Shown here: piece by piece, positions 1-7,435 of the stretch | Layout of the letters: every line of letters begins with the position of its first letter | Position numbering within the stretch: the stretch's first letter is position 1 | Assembly: GCF_004114975.1 (NCBI RefSeq) | Contig: NZ_CP030051.1 | Span: 3,844,001-3,908,000 of the forward strand | Length of the DNA stretch: 64,000 nt | Direction: 5' to 3' | From: Bradyrhizobium guangdongense | GTDB lineage: Bacteria; Pseudomonadota; Alphaproteobacteria; Rhizobiales; Xanthobacteraceae | Notes under the pieces: generated by a model | What the model was told of the DNA's origin: nothing | Databases searched by the model: none | What the model saw: the letters and a program-made list of their open reading frames with translations, nothing else | Translations under genes and position numbers: made by a program

Positions 1-1
1 T

Positions 2-337
2 TCGGTGCTCTTGGTTGAAGACGAGCCCCTTATCCGCATGATGGTTGCCGATATGCTGGTGGAGCTCGGTCATTCCGTGGCGGGTGAGGCCAGCGATCTC
101 GCAACTGGTCTGATGCTTGCGTCTGCATCCGGCATCGAAGCGGCCATCCTGGACGTGAAGCTTGGCGAGGACAGCTCTGAAATTATCGCCGAGGCACTGC
201 AAAGCAGGCGTATTCCGTTTGTGTTCGCCAGCGGATACGGTGCGGACGGAATACCGGCGGCGTTCAAAGATCATCCCGTTCTGCGAAAGCCATTCCCGAT
301 TGAAGAGCTTGAGAGCTTGGCCGCGCTGTTGTCGTAA
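2..337 (+). CDS. Response regulator receiver domain protein (5' end outside window)
   Basis: A CheY-like receiver domain of about 110 residues with no output domain. The first strand LLVEDEP supplies the acidic pocket, the phosphoacceptor Asp is in AAILDVKLG, and the conserved Lys is in LRKPFP near the end, followed by the last helix. The reading frame is open to the window edge, so the true start probably lies upstream; GTG at 5 is the first candidate inside the window. Single-domain receivers of this kind in rhizobia usually work with hybrid or HWE-type histidine kinases, but the partner is not visible here. Confidence 0.85.
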   Translation, partial: SVLLVEDEPLIRMMVADMLVELGHSVAGEASDLATGLMLASASGIEAAILDVKLGEDSSEIIAEALQSRRIPFVFASGYGADGIPAAFKDHPVLRKPFPIEELESLAALLS

Positions 338-384
338 GCGTCTCGACGCAATTGCCAGCGTAGCAGAGCCGATTTCGTTCGCAG

Positions 385-612
385 TCACTGCTTCGGCAGG
401 CCGATTTCCCTGATTGTAAGCTCGGCCAACGCAATGGCGTTGGTGACGCCGCGACTGTGAATGTCGACCATCTTCTTCGCCACAAGTTCACAGATCGGAT
501 CGTTCCGGTCGACCAGGTCGAGCTTGCGCAAGGCCTGGCGAAAGGCCAGTTCGAGAACGTGTTGCTGTTCGTGGGTGAGGTCGATGTTCGCGATCAAACA
601 TGAAATCGGCAT
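385..612 (-). CDS. Small conserved hypothetical protein
   Basis: A 75-residue soluble acidic protein starting MPISCLIANIDLTHEQQ. It is mostly helical, with a pattern (LELAFRQALRKL) typical of compact helical bundles. It has no signal peptide, membrane segment or catalytic motif. It is convergent with the response regulator upstream. Composition and codon use look like backbone Bradyrhizobium genes, and similar short proteins are common in that genus. The function is unknown. Confidence 0.65.
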   Translation of the reverse strand: MPISCLIANIDLTHEQQHVLELAFRQALRKLDLVDRNDPICELVAKKMVDIHSRGVTNAIALAELTIREIGLPKQ

Positions 613-833
613 CGGCGTTGCTCCGCGCGTTAAGGAGGCGGGAGCACAACGGTCTCTCTGTCACCGAAAGAAGCCACGGGCAGGGCGATGATGTAAATAC
701 ATTTCTATCTTTACGGTTGGCAGTCAACGGACTCCGAGTGCCAAATCGTCACGCCCTCGGTTTTTTCACTCTGGCGTACCATGCTAGGGTAGTCGTGCGT
801 GAATGCTCTTCCGCCATTGCAAATCCAAAGAAG

Positions 834-855
834 AGGCCGCCAAGTGAGGCGGCCC
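834..855. repeat. Left 22-bp direct repeat flanking the IS (target duplication)
   Basis: Identical over 22 bp to 2340-2361 on the other side of the IS. The repeat contains a perfect hairpin, GGCCGCC - 6 nt - GGCGGCC. Read on the minus strand it is the intrinsic terminator expected after the small gene ending at 2361, so the insertion duplicated that terminator. Confidence 0.8.
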
Positions 856-2339
856 CAGACCGCTGACAAAGTCCTCGCCATTGGCGGGGACTTTTGATTC
901 ATTGAGGGATGCTTCGCAAACCCTCGCCGCAACAGACCGAGCTGGAGATGGTCAGTCTCGACGGTCTGGTTCTGAAGGATCACCTGCTTCGCAAGATCGA
1001 TGCGGTGATCGATTTTTCCTTTATCCACGATCGGGTTGCAGGGCTTTATTGCCCGGACAATGGCCGCCCACCGCTGGATCCGACCTTGATGTTCAAGGCG
1101 CTGTTCATTGGTTACCTGTTCGGCATTCGCTCCGAACGGCAGCTCGTACGAGAGATCGAGGTCAACGTCGCCTACCGCTGGTTTTTGGGGCTGAAGCTGA
1201 CCGATCCGGTGTTCGACGCCTCAACGCTGAGCCAGAACCGGCGGCGGCGCTACAACGACACGGCCGTTGCGCAGGACATCTTTGATGCCGTCGTGGAGCA
1301 GGCGATCACCAAGGGGCTGGTCGATGGCACAGTGCTGTATACCGACTCGACCCACCTCAAGGCCAACGCCAACAAGAACCGCTACGATACAGCGGTGGTT
1401 GCCAAATCGCGCGCCGATTACTGGGATGCGCTCGACGCGGCGATCGAGGAAGATCGGCTAGCCCACGGCAAAAAGCCCCTGCAAGAGAAGGCGCGCCAGC
1501 CAGTCGAGAAAGAGACCAAGGTCTCCCGAACTGATCCGGATGCCGGCTACATGGTGCGCGAGGGCAAGCCGAAGGGCTTCTTCTATCTCGACCATCGCAC
1601 CGTCGACGGCCGGCTCGGCATCATCACAGATACCTATGCCACGCCTGCCAATGTGCACGACTCGATCGTCTATCTGGGCAGGCTTGACCGCCAGCGAGAG
1701 CGCTTTGACTTTGACGTCGGCGCCGTCGGGCTCGATGCTGGCTACGCTACCTCAGGCATCGCTCAGGGCCTGGAGCAACGCGGCATTCTCGGGGTCACCG
1801 GCTATCGCCGCCCAACCCCGCCGCGCTCAGGCATGATGGCGAGCAGCCAATTCCACTACGACGCGGCTGTGGACGGCTACCGCTGCCCGAAAGGTCAACT
1901 GCTGGCCTATGCCACAACCGACCGCACAGGCTACCGCCACTACAAGAGCGAGCCGGCGATCTGCCGGGCTTGTCCGTTGCTGGCCTCCTGCACATCGAGC
2001 AGCAATGCCACCCGTCTGATCATCCGCCATGTCTGGGCCGACGCGCGCGAACGCACCGATGCCCATCGGCTCACCCCCTGGGGTAAACGCATCTACAAAC
2101 GCCGCAAAGAGACCGTCGAGCGTTCCTTCGCCGACGCCAAGCAGCTTCACGGTCACCGCTACGCCCGCTTCCGGGGCCTGCTTGCCGTCACCGGCCAATG
2201 CTTGCTCGCCGCCGCCGCCCAGAACATCAAAAAAATCGCCCTCGCTCTCACCCCTCGGCATGCTCCGGCCTAAACCGGCCTCAAGCCTTCTCCAAACAAA
2301 AAACCCGCCGAAAAATCGACGGGGTTTGTCAGCGGTCTG
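856..2339 (+). mobile_element. Complete IS1182-family insertion sequence, 1484 bp
   Basis: One transposase gene is enclosed by perfect 15-bp terminal inverted repeats starting CAGACCGCTGACAAA (856-870 and, inverted, 2325-2339). Just inside each end is a second hairpin: 871-891 followed by TTTT on the left, and one around 2302-2325 on the right. These may stop read-through transcription into the transposase. The 22-bp flanking repeats are outside the inverted repeats. The transposase frame is intact, so the element may be active or recently inserted. Confidence 0.85.
909..2273 (+). CDS. IS1182 family transposase
   Basis: A 454-residue DDE transposase. The N-terminal DUF772-type segment includes the GRPPLDPTLMFKALFIGYL stretch. 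The catalytic domain has a first Asp in LYTDSTHLKANANK (about residue 145) and a second in VGLDAGYAT (about 280). A zinc-knuckle-like cysteine cluster (AICRACPLLASC) precedes the C-terminal YKRRKETVERSFADAK segment, which carries the catalytic Glu. Length and order match intact family members. It is the only gene in the IS, and no frameshift is needed for expression. Confidence 0.92.
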   Translation: MLRKPSPQQTELEMVSLDGLVLKDHLLRKIDAVIDFSFIHDRVAGLYCPDNGRPPLDPTLMFKALFIGYLFGIRSERQLVREIEVNVAYRWFLGLKLTDPVFDASTLSQNRRRRYNDTAVAQDIFDAVVEQAITKGLVDGTVLYTDSTHLKANANKNRYDTAVVAKSRADYWDALDAAIEEDRLAHGKKPLQEKARQPVEKETKVSRTDPDAGYMVREGKPKGFFYLDHRTVDGRLGIITDTYATPANVHDSIVYLGRLDRQRERFDFDVGAVGLDAGYATSGIAQGLEQRGILGVTGYRRPTPPRSGMMASSQFHYDAAVDGYRCPKGQLLAYATTDRTGYRHYKSEPAICRACPLLASCTSSSNATRLIIRHVWADARERTDAHRLTPWGKRIYKRRKETVERSFADAKQLHGHRYARFRGLLAVTGQCLLAAAAQNIKKIALALTPRHAPA

Positions 2340-2361
2340 AGGCCGCCAAGTGAGGCGGCCC
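2340..2361 (-). terminator. Right 22-bp repeat; intrinsic terminator of the adjacent zinc-ribbon gene
   Basis: The second copy of the 22-bp repeat begins directly at the minus-strand TAG stop of the gene 2361-2516. On that strand it forms a 7-bp GC stem with a 6-nt loop. Before insertion it would have been followed by the T-rich sequence now left of 834 (TCTTCTTTGG on the minus strand). The IS now separates this hairpin from its T-tract. Confidence 0.65.
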
Positions 2362-2516
2362 TACTCTTTCCAGTACAGCCGCTTGCAGGTCGGGCAGTCG
2401 TAGATCCTGACGTGACCGTTTTTGCGAGGATCGAACAGGCTTGCCCGAAAGCGCATCGCGGTTTGGCAATCCTCGCACCGAGGAGCGGGCTTCAGCGTCT
2501 CGTCTGAATTACTCAT
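2361..2516 (-). CDS. Small zinc-ribbon-like protein
   Basis: A 51-residue protein with two CxxC pairs, CEDC (about residue 14) and CPTC (about 41), about 24 residues apart, as in small zinc ribbons. The stretch between them is basic (RASLFDPRKNGHVRIYD). It starts ATG at 2516 and stops TAG at 2361, directly against the terminator hairpin used as the IS target. The function is unknown; metal and possibly nucleic-acid binding are inferred from the cysteines alone. Confidence 0.65.
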   Translation of the reverse strand: MSNSDETLKPAPRCEDCQTAMRFRASLFDPRKNGHVRIYDCPTCKRLYWKE

Positions 2517-2569
2517 CGTAGTCGCTCCCGCGGGTAGCGAAGACTACAACAAATGTTAGACGGGCCGCA

Positions 2570-2677
2570 TTAAGCCAAGTTAGGTCGCAACGAGTTCATC
2601 TCGCGGCGCAGCTTTTCCAGCAACTTGCGCTGCCCCGCGATGTCCTTGTGGAACGCATCGCGAGCCGACCCCTGCAT
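2570..2677 (-). CDS. Very short conserved-looking protein
   Basis: A 35-residue basic helical peptide, MQGSARDAFHKDIAGQRK onward, ending RPNLA. It lies just downstream of the serine hydrolase stop on the same strand. There is no strong ribosome-binding site, so it could be non-coding. The amphipathic pattern and absence of rare codons make it a weak candidate gene. Confidence 0.3.
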   Translation of the reverse strand: MQGSARDAFHKDIAGQRKLLEKLRREMNSLRPNLA

Positions 2678-2682
2678 GCAGA

Positions 2683-4074
2683 TCACTGACGCAGCGCCAC
2701 CCCGTCGATTTGCATGACTCCAAGCTGATCGAACAACTCGACCCGTTCACCGTTCAGCACTGGAAGGTAGCAGCGACGTCTGGCATCCGGGTTCAGGATA
2801 CAGAGCTTATCGTCCGCGGCCGTCCATGTCCCGGCGGCAGGTCCGAAGGCCTCGTCCCAGTGCGGATAAGTCATCCGGCCGTCGGGCTCGAACTGCATTG
2901 TGAGCGGACCATTCCTGAGCTTGGGACCGAAGCTGATCGTCTTGCCCCGGAATTTTGCGGCCAGGGTCTCGCCTGTCGGTCGTTCGCCGGTCGCCGCGGT
3001 GAGCGAGGCATCGGGTCCCGGATCATAACCCTCGGCCTTCAGGATCAGCCAGAACAGCCTGCCGATACTCCGAAAAGAAGGTTCGGTGAAGGGCGTGTCG
3101 CGGTCGACGCGATGGACCACGATGAGGTCGAGCGCGGGCACGACCAAGGCGTACTGGCCGCCGGCACCTTGGGCCAAAAAGCTGCCCTCCGGCAAAGCGA
3201 CCGTAGGCGCAACGGCACCGCCCAGAAAACCGATCCACCAGAGATAGCCATAGCCCGGCAGGGGGGACGCTTTCGAATGGCTGCGCGTGCTCTCTTCTAC
3301 CCATTCCTGCGGCACGATCTGGTGTCCGGCCCAATTGCCTTTGTGCAGATAGAGAAGCGCAAAGCGCGCCAGGTCCCGTGCGCTCATGCGGATCTCATAG
3401 GCGGGGTGGATAGACGCTTCGCCGCGGATGTAGCTGCCGTCCTGTGGCCGGTAGTCCTGCATGCCGATTGGCTTTGCGATCTTCTGGTCGAGCGCCTGGA
3501 AGATGCCGGTGCCGGTTGCGTGCTCGTAGATCGTGCCGAGCGCGTTGAAGTCCCAGTTGTTGTAGTACCAGAAGCTGCCGGGCAGGTGGCTGCCGCGCGG
3601 CGGTCGCATCTTGGCATTGCCCGGCGTCTCATAGAGCGCCGCGTGGTAGACCCCGGAACGAGCTTCGAGCAGTTCGCGCACCGTCGCGCCCTTCTCGATC
3701 TCGGTCAGGCCTGGCGGATTATCGTCGATGCCGAGTTTGCCAAGCGTGCTGTCGAGGTCGATCAGGTGATCCGACACGGCGATGCCGATCAGCGCGCCGA
3801 GCAGGCTCTTGCGGATTGAAGCGACTTCCATTGGCTTCGTCGTATTGCCCCACTCGGCCACCACCTTTCCGTGCTGAACGATCACGACCGCGCTCGAGCG
3901 AATCTGATCCGAAAAAGATCGCGCCTGGGCCAATTCGGTCCCTGACCAGCCCAATTCCGCAGGGCTGACGCGCTGCCACTCCGCTGCTGGAAAGCCATCT
4001 TCAGCCGTGGCGGGCCCGAACCGAACCAAAGCGCCGAGCAGCACGACGGCGAAAACAATCTGGCGAATATGCAT
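2683..4074 (-). CDS. Serine hydrolase, class C beta-lactamase / penicillin-binding-protein-like family
   Basis: A 463-residue exported protein. MHIRQIVFAVVLLGALV is a signal peptide with likely cleavage near ATAEDG. The catalytic Ser and Lys are in the SIRK motif (SxxK, about residue 108), the YxN Tyr is in FWYYNNWDF, and a C-terminal domain follows the hydrolase fold. ATG at 4074 is preferred over the in-frame start at 4146 because it places the signal peptide at the N terminus. The family includes esterases, D-amino-acid peptidases and 6-aminohexanoate-oligomer hydrolases; the substrate here cannot be told. It faces a truncated relative at 5008-5568. Confidence 0.8.
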   Translation of the reverse strand: MHIRQIVFAVVLLGALVRFGPATAEDGFPAAEWQRVSPAELGWSGTELAQARSFSDQIRSSAVVIVQHGKVVAEWGNTTKPMEVASIRKSLLGALIGIAVSDHLIDLDSTLGKLGIDDNPPGLTEIEKGATVRELLEARSGVYHAALYETPGNAKMRPPRGSHLPGSFWYYNNWDFNALGTIYEHATGTGIFQALDQKIAKPIGMQDYRPQDGSYIRGEASIHPAYEIRMSARDLARFALLYLHKGNWAGHQIVPQEWVEESTRSHSKASPLPGYGYLWWIGFLGGAVAPTVALPEGSFLAQGAGGQYALVVPALDLIVVHRVDRDTPFTEPSFRSIGRLFWLILKAEGYDPGPDASLTAATGERPTGETLAAKFRGKTISFGPKLRNGPLTMQFEPDGRMTYPHWDEAFGPAAGTWTAADDKLCILNPDARRRCYLPVLNGERVELFDQLGVMQIDGVALRQ

Positions 4075-4540
4075 TGGATCCCCACGCGCTGCGAGCTCGA
4101 CCTGATCGCAGCATGATACGCATGAACGGAGCTGGGCAGAACGCATATTGAAGTATTTTCCTTGATTCCGGCCGACGGATTCTCATAGTGAGGTCTCTTG
4201 TTGGCCCTTCGCGACCGTCCGCGACATTTGCTCGAATGCCGGCTGTCAGACGATGGCGACTTCCCGACTGATGTGGCCGCTGCCGACCGAGGTGGAACAC
4301 GGATTGAGATCACCAGGTCATCAAAGGCATGCTCGGCATCCGTGACATGAAACACAGATGAACGCGTTTTCGGAACGCAAGATAGCGCTCATCCGGTCCT
4401 AGCCGGAACACCCGTTCCCTAGCCAAGGATAAGTACTCATGACTCATGCAGGATATGCGGCCGGCCACATCGGAAGCTAGGCGGACATATCGGTGAATCG
4501 AAGTCAGGTCCGGGCATATCTTCGACCAAGGAGTTGAACG
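4075..4540. other. Intergenic region, 466 bp
   Basis: No convincing gene is seen. It separates the start of the serine hydrolase (leftward) from the double-glycine peptide gene (rightward), so it should hold both promoters. A good ribosome-binding site, AAGGAG, sits about 8 nt before the ATG at 4541. Open frames here have poor codon bias and overlap both strands. Confidence 0.5.
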
Positions 4541-4750
4541 ATGAAGAAGCTAAGTCACGATGAACTTGCGGCTGTTTGCGGTGGTATGAAGAACATCGAT
4601 AATCCTGGCGTCGCCGCCGCGATGAGCGCGTTCTACGGCGTCCTCTTCTGCGGTGGCACCTCGCAGCTTCCTCCAAGCACGATTGCTCATCCGGATGGTT
4701 CGGTGGGCAAGTCCGGAGGCGGCTCTTACTCGAACTGCTCTCCGGCCTAG
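4541..4750 (+). CDS. Peptide with a double-glycine (bacteriocin/RiPP-type) leader
   Basis: A 69-residue precursor. The first 15 residues, MKKLSHDELAAVCGG, fit the leader consensus LSxxELxxVxGG cut by C39 peptidase-containing ABC transporters. The predicted mature peptide of 54 residues is Gly/Ser/Ala-rich with two cysteines (FCGG and the one in NCSPA), which could form one disulphide. AAGGAG lies upstream, and a strong terminator (4826-4860) follows about 75 nt after the stop, so it looks monocistronic. No transporter, immunity or modification gene is adjacent. A bacteriocin or secreted signal are both possible; this is an inference from the leader. Confidence 0.7.
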   Translation: MKKLSHDELAAVCGGMKNIDNPGVAAAMSAFYGVLFCGGTSQLPPSTIAHPDGSVGKSGGGSYSNCSPA

Positions 4751-4825
4751 GGTCACGTCACGAGGCGGGAGCGCTAGGCGTCGAAGTGAATCGGGCCTTC
4801 CGCACTGAACAAGACGAAGCGTCGG

Positions 4826-4860
4826 AACTCCCGGATCTCACGATCCGGGAGTTTTCTGCT
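4826..4860 (+). terminator. Strong intrinsic terminator
   Basis: A perfect 12-bp stem, AACTCCCGGATC, loop TCAC, then its complement, followed by a T-rich tract (TTTTCTGCTTTT). It lies after the double-glycine peptide gene and probably ends its transcript. Confidence 0.85.
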
Positions 4861-5007
4861 TTTCGCACGTCCGTCAGATATCGCGACGCAGACAGGACCG
4901 CCAGGTCATCGCCGGCAGTCGGAGGCACGACCGGCCGTTGTCGGGCGGTGCTCCCACGACAGAGGTTCACCCGAAGCGGTCGATGTCGAGCTTGTCCTGA
5001 GCTATTA

Positions 5008-5568
5008 TCAGCCCAGCTGATCGACCAGTGCCGACCACAGAGCCCATGGTTCGCCTCGATGGACCGGGTCCTCAATTGCAGTGTGCACCATGACGACTTT
5101 AGAGGTCGGATCAACGCAAATATACTGGCCCTTGAATCCCAACAACGCGAACTGCCGCCTCTCACCGGGAAACAGCCACACGAGGTAACCGTAGCCAAAT
5201 CTGTTCGTCGCCACGCTGGGTCGCAGATAGTCATCCGAAGCGCGAACGGTGGTCGCATCGATCATCCATTGCGTCGGTACGATCTGCTTGCCATCCCATG
5301 CGCCATCATGCGCCAGCAAGCGTCCTAGCCGGGCGTAGTCGCGCAGAACGGCGTTGAAGCCAAAGTGCCCCAGTTCGAATCCCTCTGCGTCTACCAGCCA
5401 GTTGGCATCCGCTTCCGCGCCGATCGGTTCCCATACTTTCTCGCGCAGATAGTCAGACGCTGACTTGTTGACCGCACCGTGAAGCACCATGCCGAGCACG
5501 TCGGCTTCTATGCTCGTAGCAGCCAGCGATGACACAGCCTTGCGACGGGAATATTGCGGCGCCGACAC
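5008..5568 (-). pseudogene. Truncated serine hydrolase (C-terminal half only)
   Basis: About 186 residues matching the C-terminal part of class C beta-lactamase-like hydrolases (NylB-type): SDYLREKVWEPIGAEAD, then LRDYARLGRLLAHDG and FGYGYLVWLFPGERRQ. The N-terminal half with the SxxK and YxN catalytic motifs is absent. The first ~15 residues (SAPQYSRRKAV) do not look like the family, so homology appears to begin near residue 18. The fragment is best read as a 5'-deleted remnant of a gene related to, but distinct from, the one at 2683-4074. Confidence 0.75.
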
Positions 5569-5602
5569 GACGTCCCCTCAGAGATTGCCGTAAGTAGATC
5601 TC

Positions 5603-5794
5603 CTATTTCGCCCATCTTGGGCAGACCGGCTGGTCAGCCAAGCCGTCGCCGGCTGAGCAAAAGACCGCACGCTTGGGCTCGCCATTTTTCGTCACGCTCA
5701 CAAGCTCGTATTCGGTCGTATGACCGCTCGCCCATTCCTTAGAGACGACGGGGCGACTCCGGAAAATCATCGGCTTGCACAGGCTTGGTTTCAA
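5603..5794 (-). CDS. Small hypothetical protein, doubtful
   Basis: A 63-residue frame whose second half (KEWASGHTTEYELVSVT and on to QPVCPRWAK) has a protein-like composition and two cysteines. It lies immediately upstream of the truncated hydrolase on the same strand and could be part of the same decayed region. No motif is recognised. Confidence 0.3.
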   Translation of the reverse strand: MKPSLCKPMIFRSRPVVSKEWASGHTTEYELVSVTKNGEPKRAVFCSAGDGLADQPVCPRWAK

Positions 5795-6039
5795 GGGAGC
5801 GGCGAGGGATCATTCGCGCCCGAGGCGCCGTCGGTGCAGGCTCTCTCGGCGGTGCACCGACGTTGCTCTCACACATGGCGCGATGATGCTAGTTTGCCAG
5901 TGTTTTGCCCGACGTGTCAAACGTCCCGCCGGCGGGATCTTGTCGCATCAGGTCGTCGCCATCAGCTAAGGCTTGCTGCGCCTTGTGCCGACGTGTTCAA
6001 CGACGGCGCTCGAAAAAGCTTGTCGCCGCAACGGTCCGG

Positions 6040-6064
6040 CTACTGTGCATGGGGTTGTTTTCGT
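6040..6064 (+). repeat. 25-bp dispersed repeat, copy 1
   Basis: A 25-bp sequence containing TGTGCATGGGGTTGTTTTCG that recurs exactly, in opposite orientation, at 41197-41221. Both copies are intergenic. It looks like a genome-wide dispersed element in the 3' or intergenic parts of this chromosome; the rest of the 5.9-6.1 kb gap may belong to the same repeat unit. Confidence 0.7.
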
Positions 6065-6084
6065 AAAGCGCGGCCGGCGCGGGC

Positions 6085-7161
6085 TCACGCCCCGCAAACG
6101 ATCACGCCGTACCAGCCGAGCCCGCGATAGGTCTCGTAGCCCGGCGTTGCATGGAAGGCGATCATCGTGCCTGACCTGTCGTGGTAGAAGCCGGAGCGCT
6201 GGCCGTTCAGCGACAGCGCGATGCGCTCGCTCAAAATGCCCTGGCCGTCGGAGGCAGCGATCACGCGAAAATTCGAGTCGACCAGGAGCACGCGGGCTTT
6301 GTCATTGTCGCCGACGCGGACGCCTTGCACGATGGCGCGCGCCTGCGGCTCCCAGTCGAAATGGATGGCGAGCACGCCGATCGGGGCGCCGTGGGCCTCG
6401 CCGCCCGCACGGACGCTGGCGCAGTAGGTCGCGACCTGCGCGTTGCCGAGCAGCGGCTGGTTCTCAACGTCGCCGGCGACATAGTCGTCGCCGGAACGCA
6501 AGCTCTTCGCCTCGCGAAACCATTTGGTTTGGGCGACGTTCTGGCCGACGACCCGAAAACGATCCGCGCGGCCGTTGGCGATGACGTTGCCGTCGAGGTC
6601 GCAGAGCCAGAGGTCGAGATAGACCGTGTAGGCGCCGAGGATGACGCCGAGCCGCTGCGAGGCATAGCTGACAGCCGCCGGCACCGGCGAGGCCGCGCAA
6701 TCGACCACTGCGGAATCCGTCGCCCACCAGCGCACGTCGCAGGTGCGCTCATAGAGATTGCGGTCGATCAACTCGACGGCGTTCAGGGACAGGTCCATCA
6801 TGCGCTCGCCGCGCGAGCGTTGGCTCATCCGCTCGATCGAGGCGACGAGATCGCCGGTGCGTTTCGTCAGCTGGGTCTCGAGCTCCCGCGCGATGGTCTC
6901 GACCTGCTGGCCGACGCCGCGCACCTCCTGCGCCACCACGGCGAAGCCCGCGCCTTGTGCGCCGGCCCGCGAGCTCTCGATCAGCGCGTTCAGCGCCAGC
7001 ATCTTCATCTGGTTGGTGATCTGCTGGATCGATTTCGTCTTGTCGACCGCGATCTGGTTGACCTCCGCGGTCAGGCGGTTGATCAGCGCGGAAACGTCGG
7101 AATCATCGTCCGCCGGTTCGGTGGTAACAGGTTTGGTTTTCAGACCCAGCGCAGCAGACAT
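6085..7161 (-). CDS. Soluble methyl-accepting chemotaxis protein with inverted order (signalling domain first, Cache sensor last)
   Basis: A 358-residue protein. Residues ~20-110 form the chemoreceptor signalling hairpin, with the tip region MLALNALIESSRAGAQ and GFAVVAQEVR. Residues ~130-350 form a Cache/PAS-like sensor (LWLCDLDGNVIANG, then ARVLLVDSNFRVIAAS). No transmembrane helix or signal peptide is found, so both domains should be cytoplasmic. Usual receptors have the sensor first and two membrane helices. The start at 7161 is chosen over 7197 because the extra residues are not family-like. No che genes are nearby. Confidence 0.8.
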   Translation of the reverse strand: MSAALGLKTKPVTTEPADDDSDVSALINRLTAEVNQIAVDKTKSIQQITNQMKMLALNALIESSRAGAQGAGFAVVAQEVRGVGQQVETIARELETQLTKRTGDLVASIERMSQRSRGERMMDLSLNAVELIDRNLYERTCDVRWWATDSAVVDCAASPVPAAVSYASQRLGVILGAYTVYLDLWLCDLDGNVIANGRADRFRVVGQNVAQTKWFREAKSLRSGDDYVAGDVENQPLLGNAQVATYCASVRAGGEAHGAPIGVLAIHFDWEPQARAIVQGVRVGDNDKARVLLVDSNFRVIAASDGQGILSERIALSLNGQRSGFYHDRSGTMIAFHATPGYETYRGLGWYGVIVCGA

Positions 7162-7435
7162 CGGGGACTTCCCTTGGCAATGAGGTCTGATCTGCAATGA
7201 ACTGGGAACAAGGGCTTACAGATCGAATACGACTCGTTTTCGAAGATTCCGGCTAACGCCCACTTAATTTGCTGTCCGCCCAGCTGCTCAAATGGTAGTC
7301 AATTCGCTCGGCATTTCGGCAATCCACCGCTTTCTGGGCCAGTGACATTGCAAATGGCCGAGGATTCCCGCCGAATCCCGCGGGATGCGGCCATCGCGCC
7401 GCCGGCACGCCCCGGATCACTTGAACCCTCGAATC

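Noticed and set aside
2710..3819. Long plus-strand open frame of 369 codons
   Set aside because: It is antisense to the serine hydrolase, which has clear catalytic motifs; the high-GC third-position bias explains the open frame.
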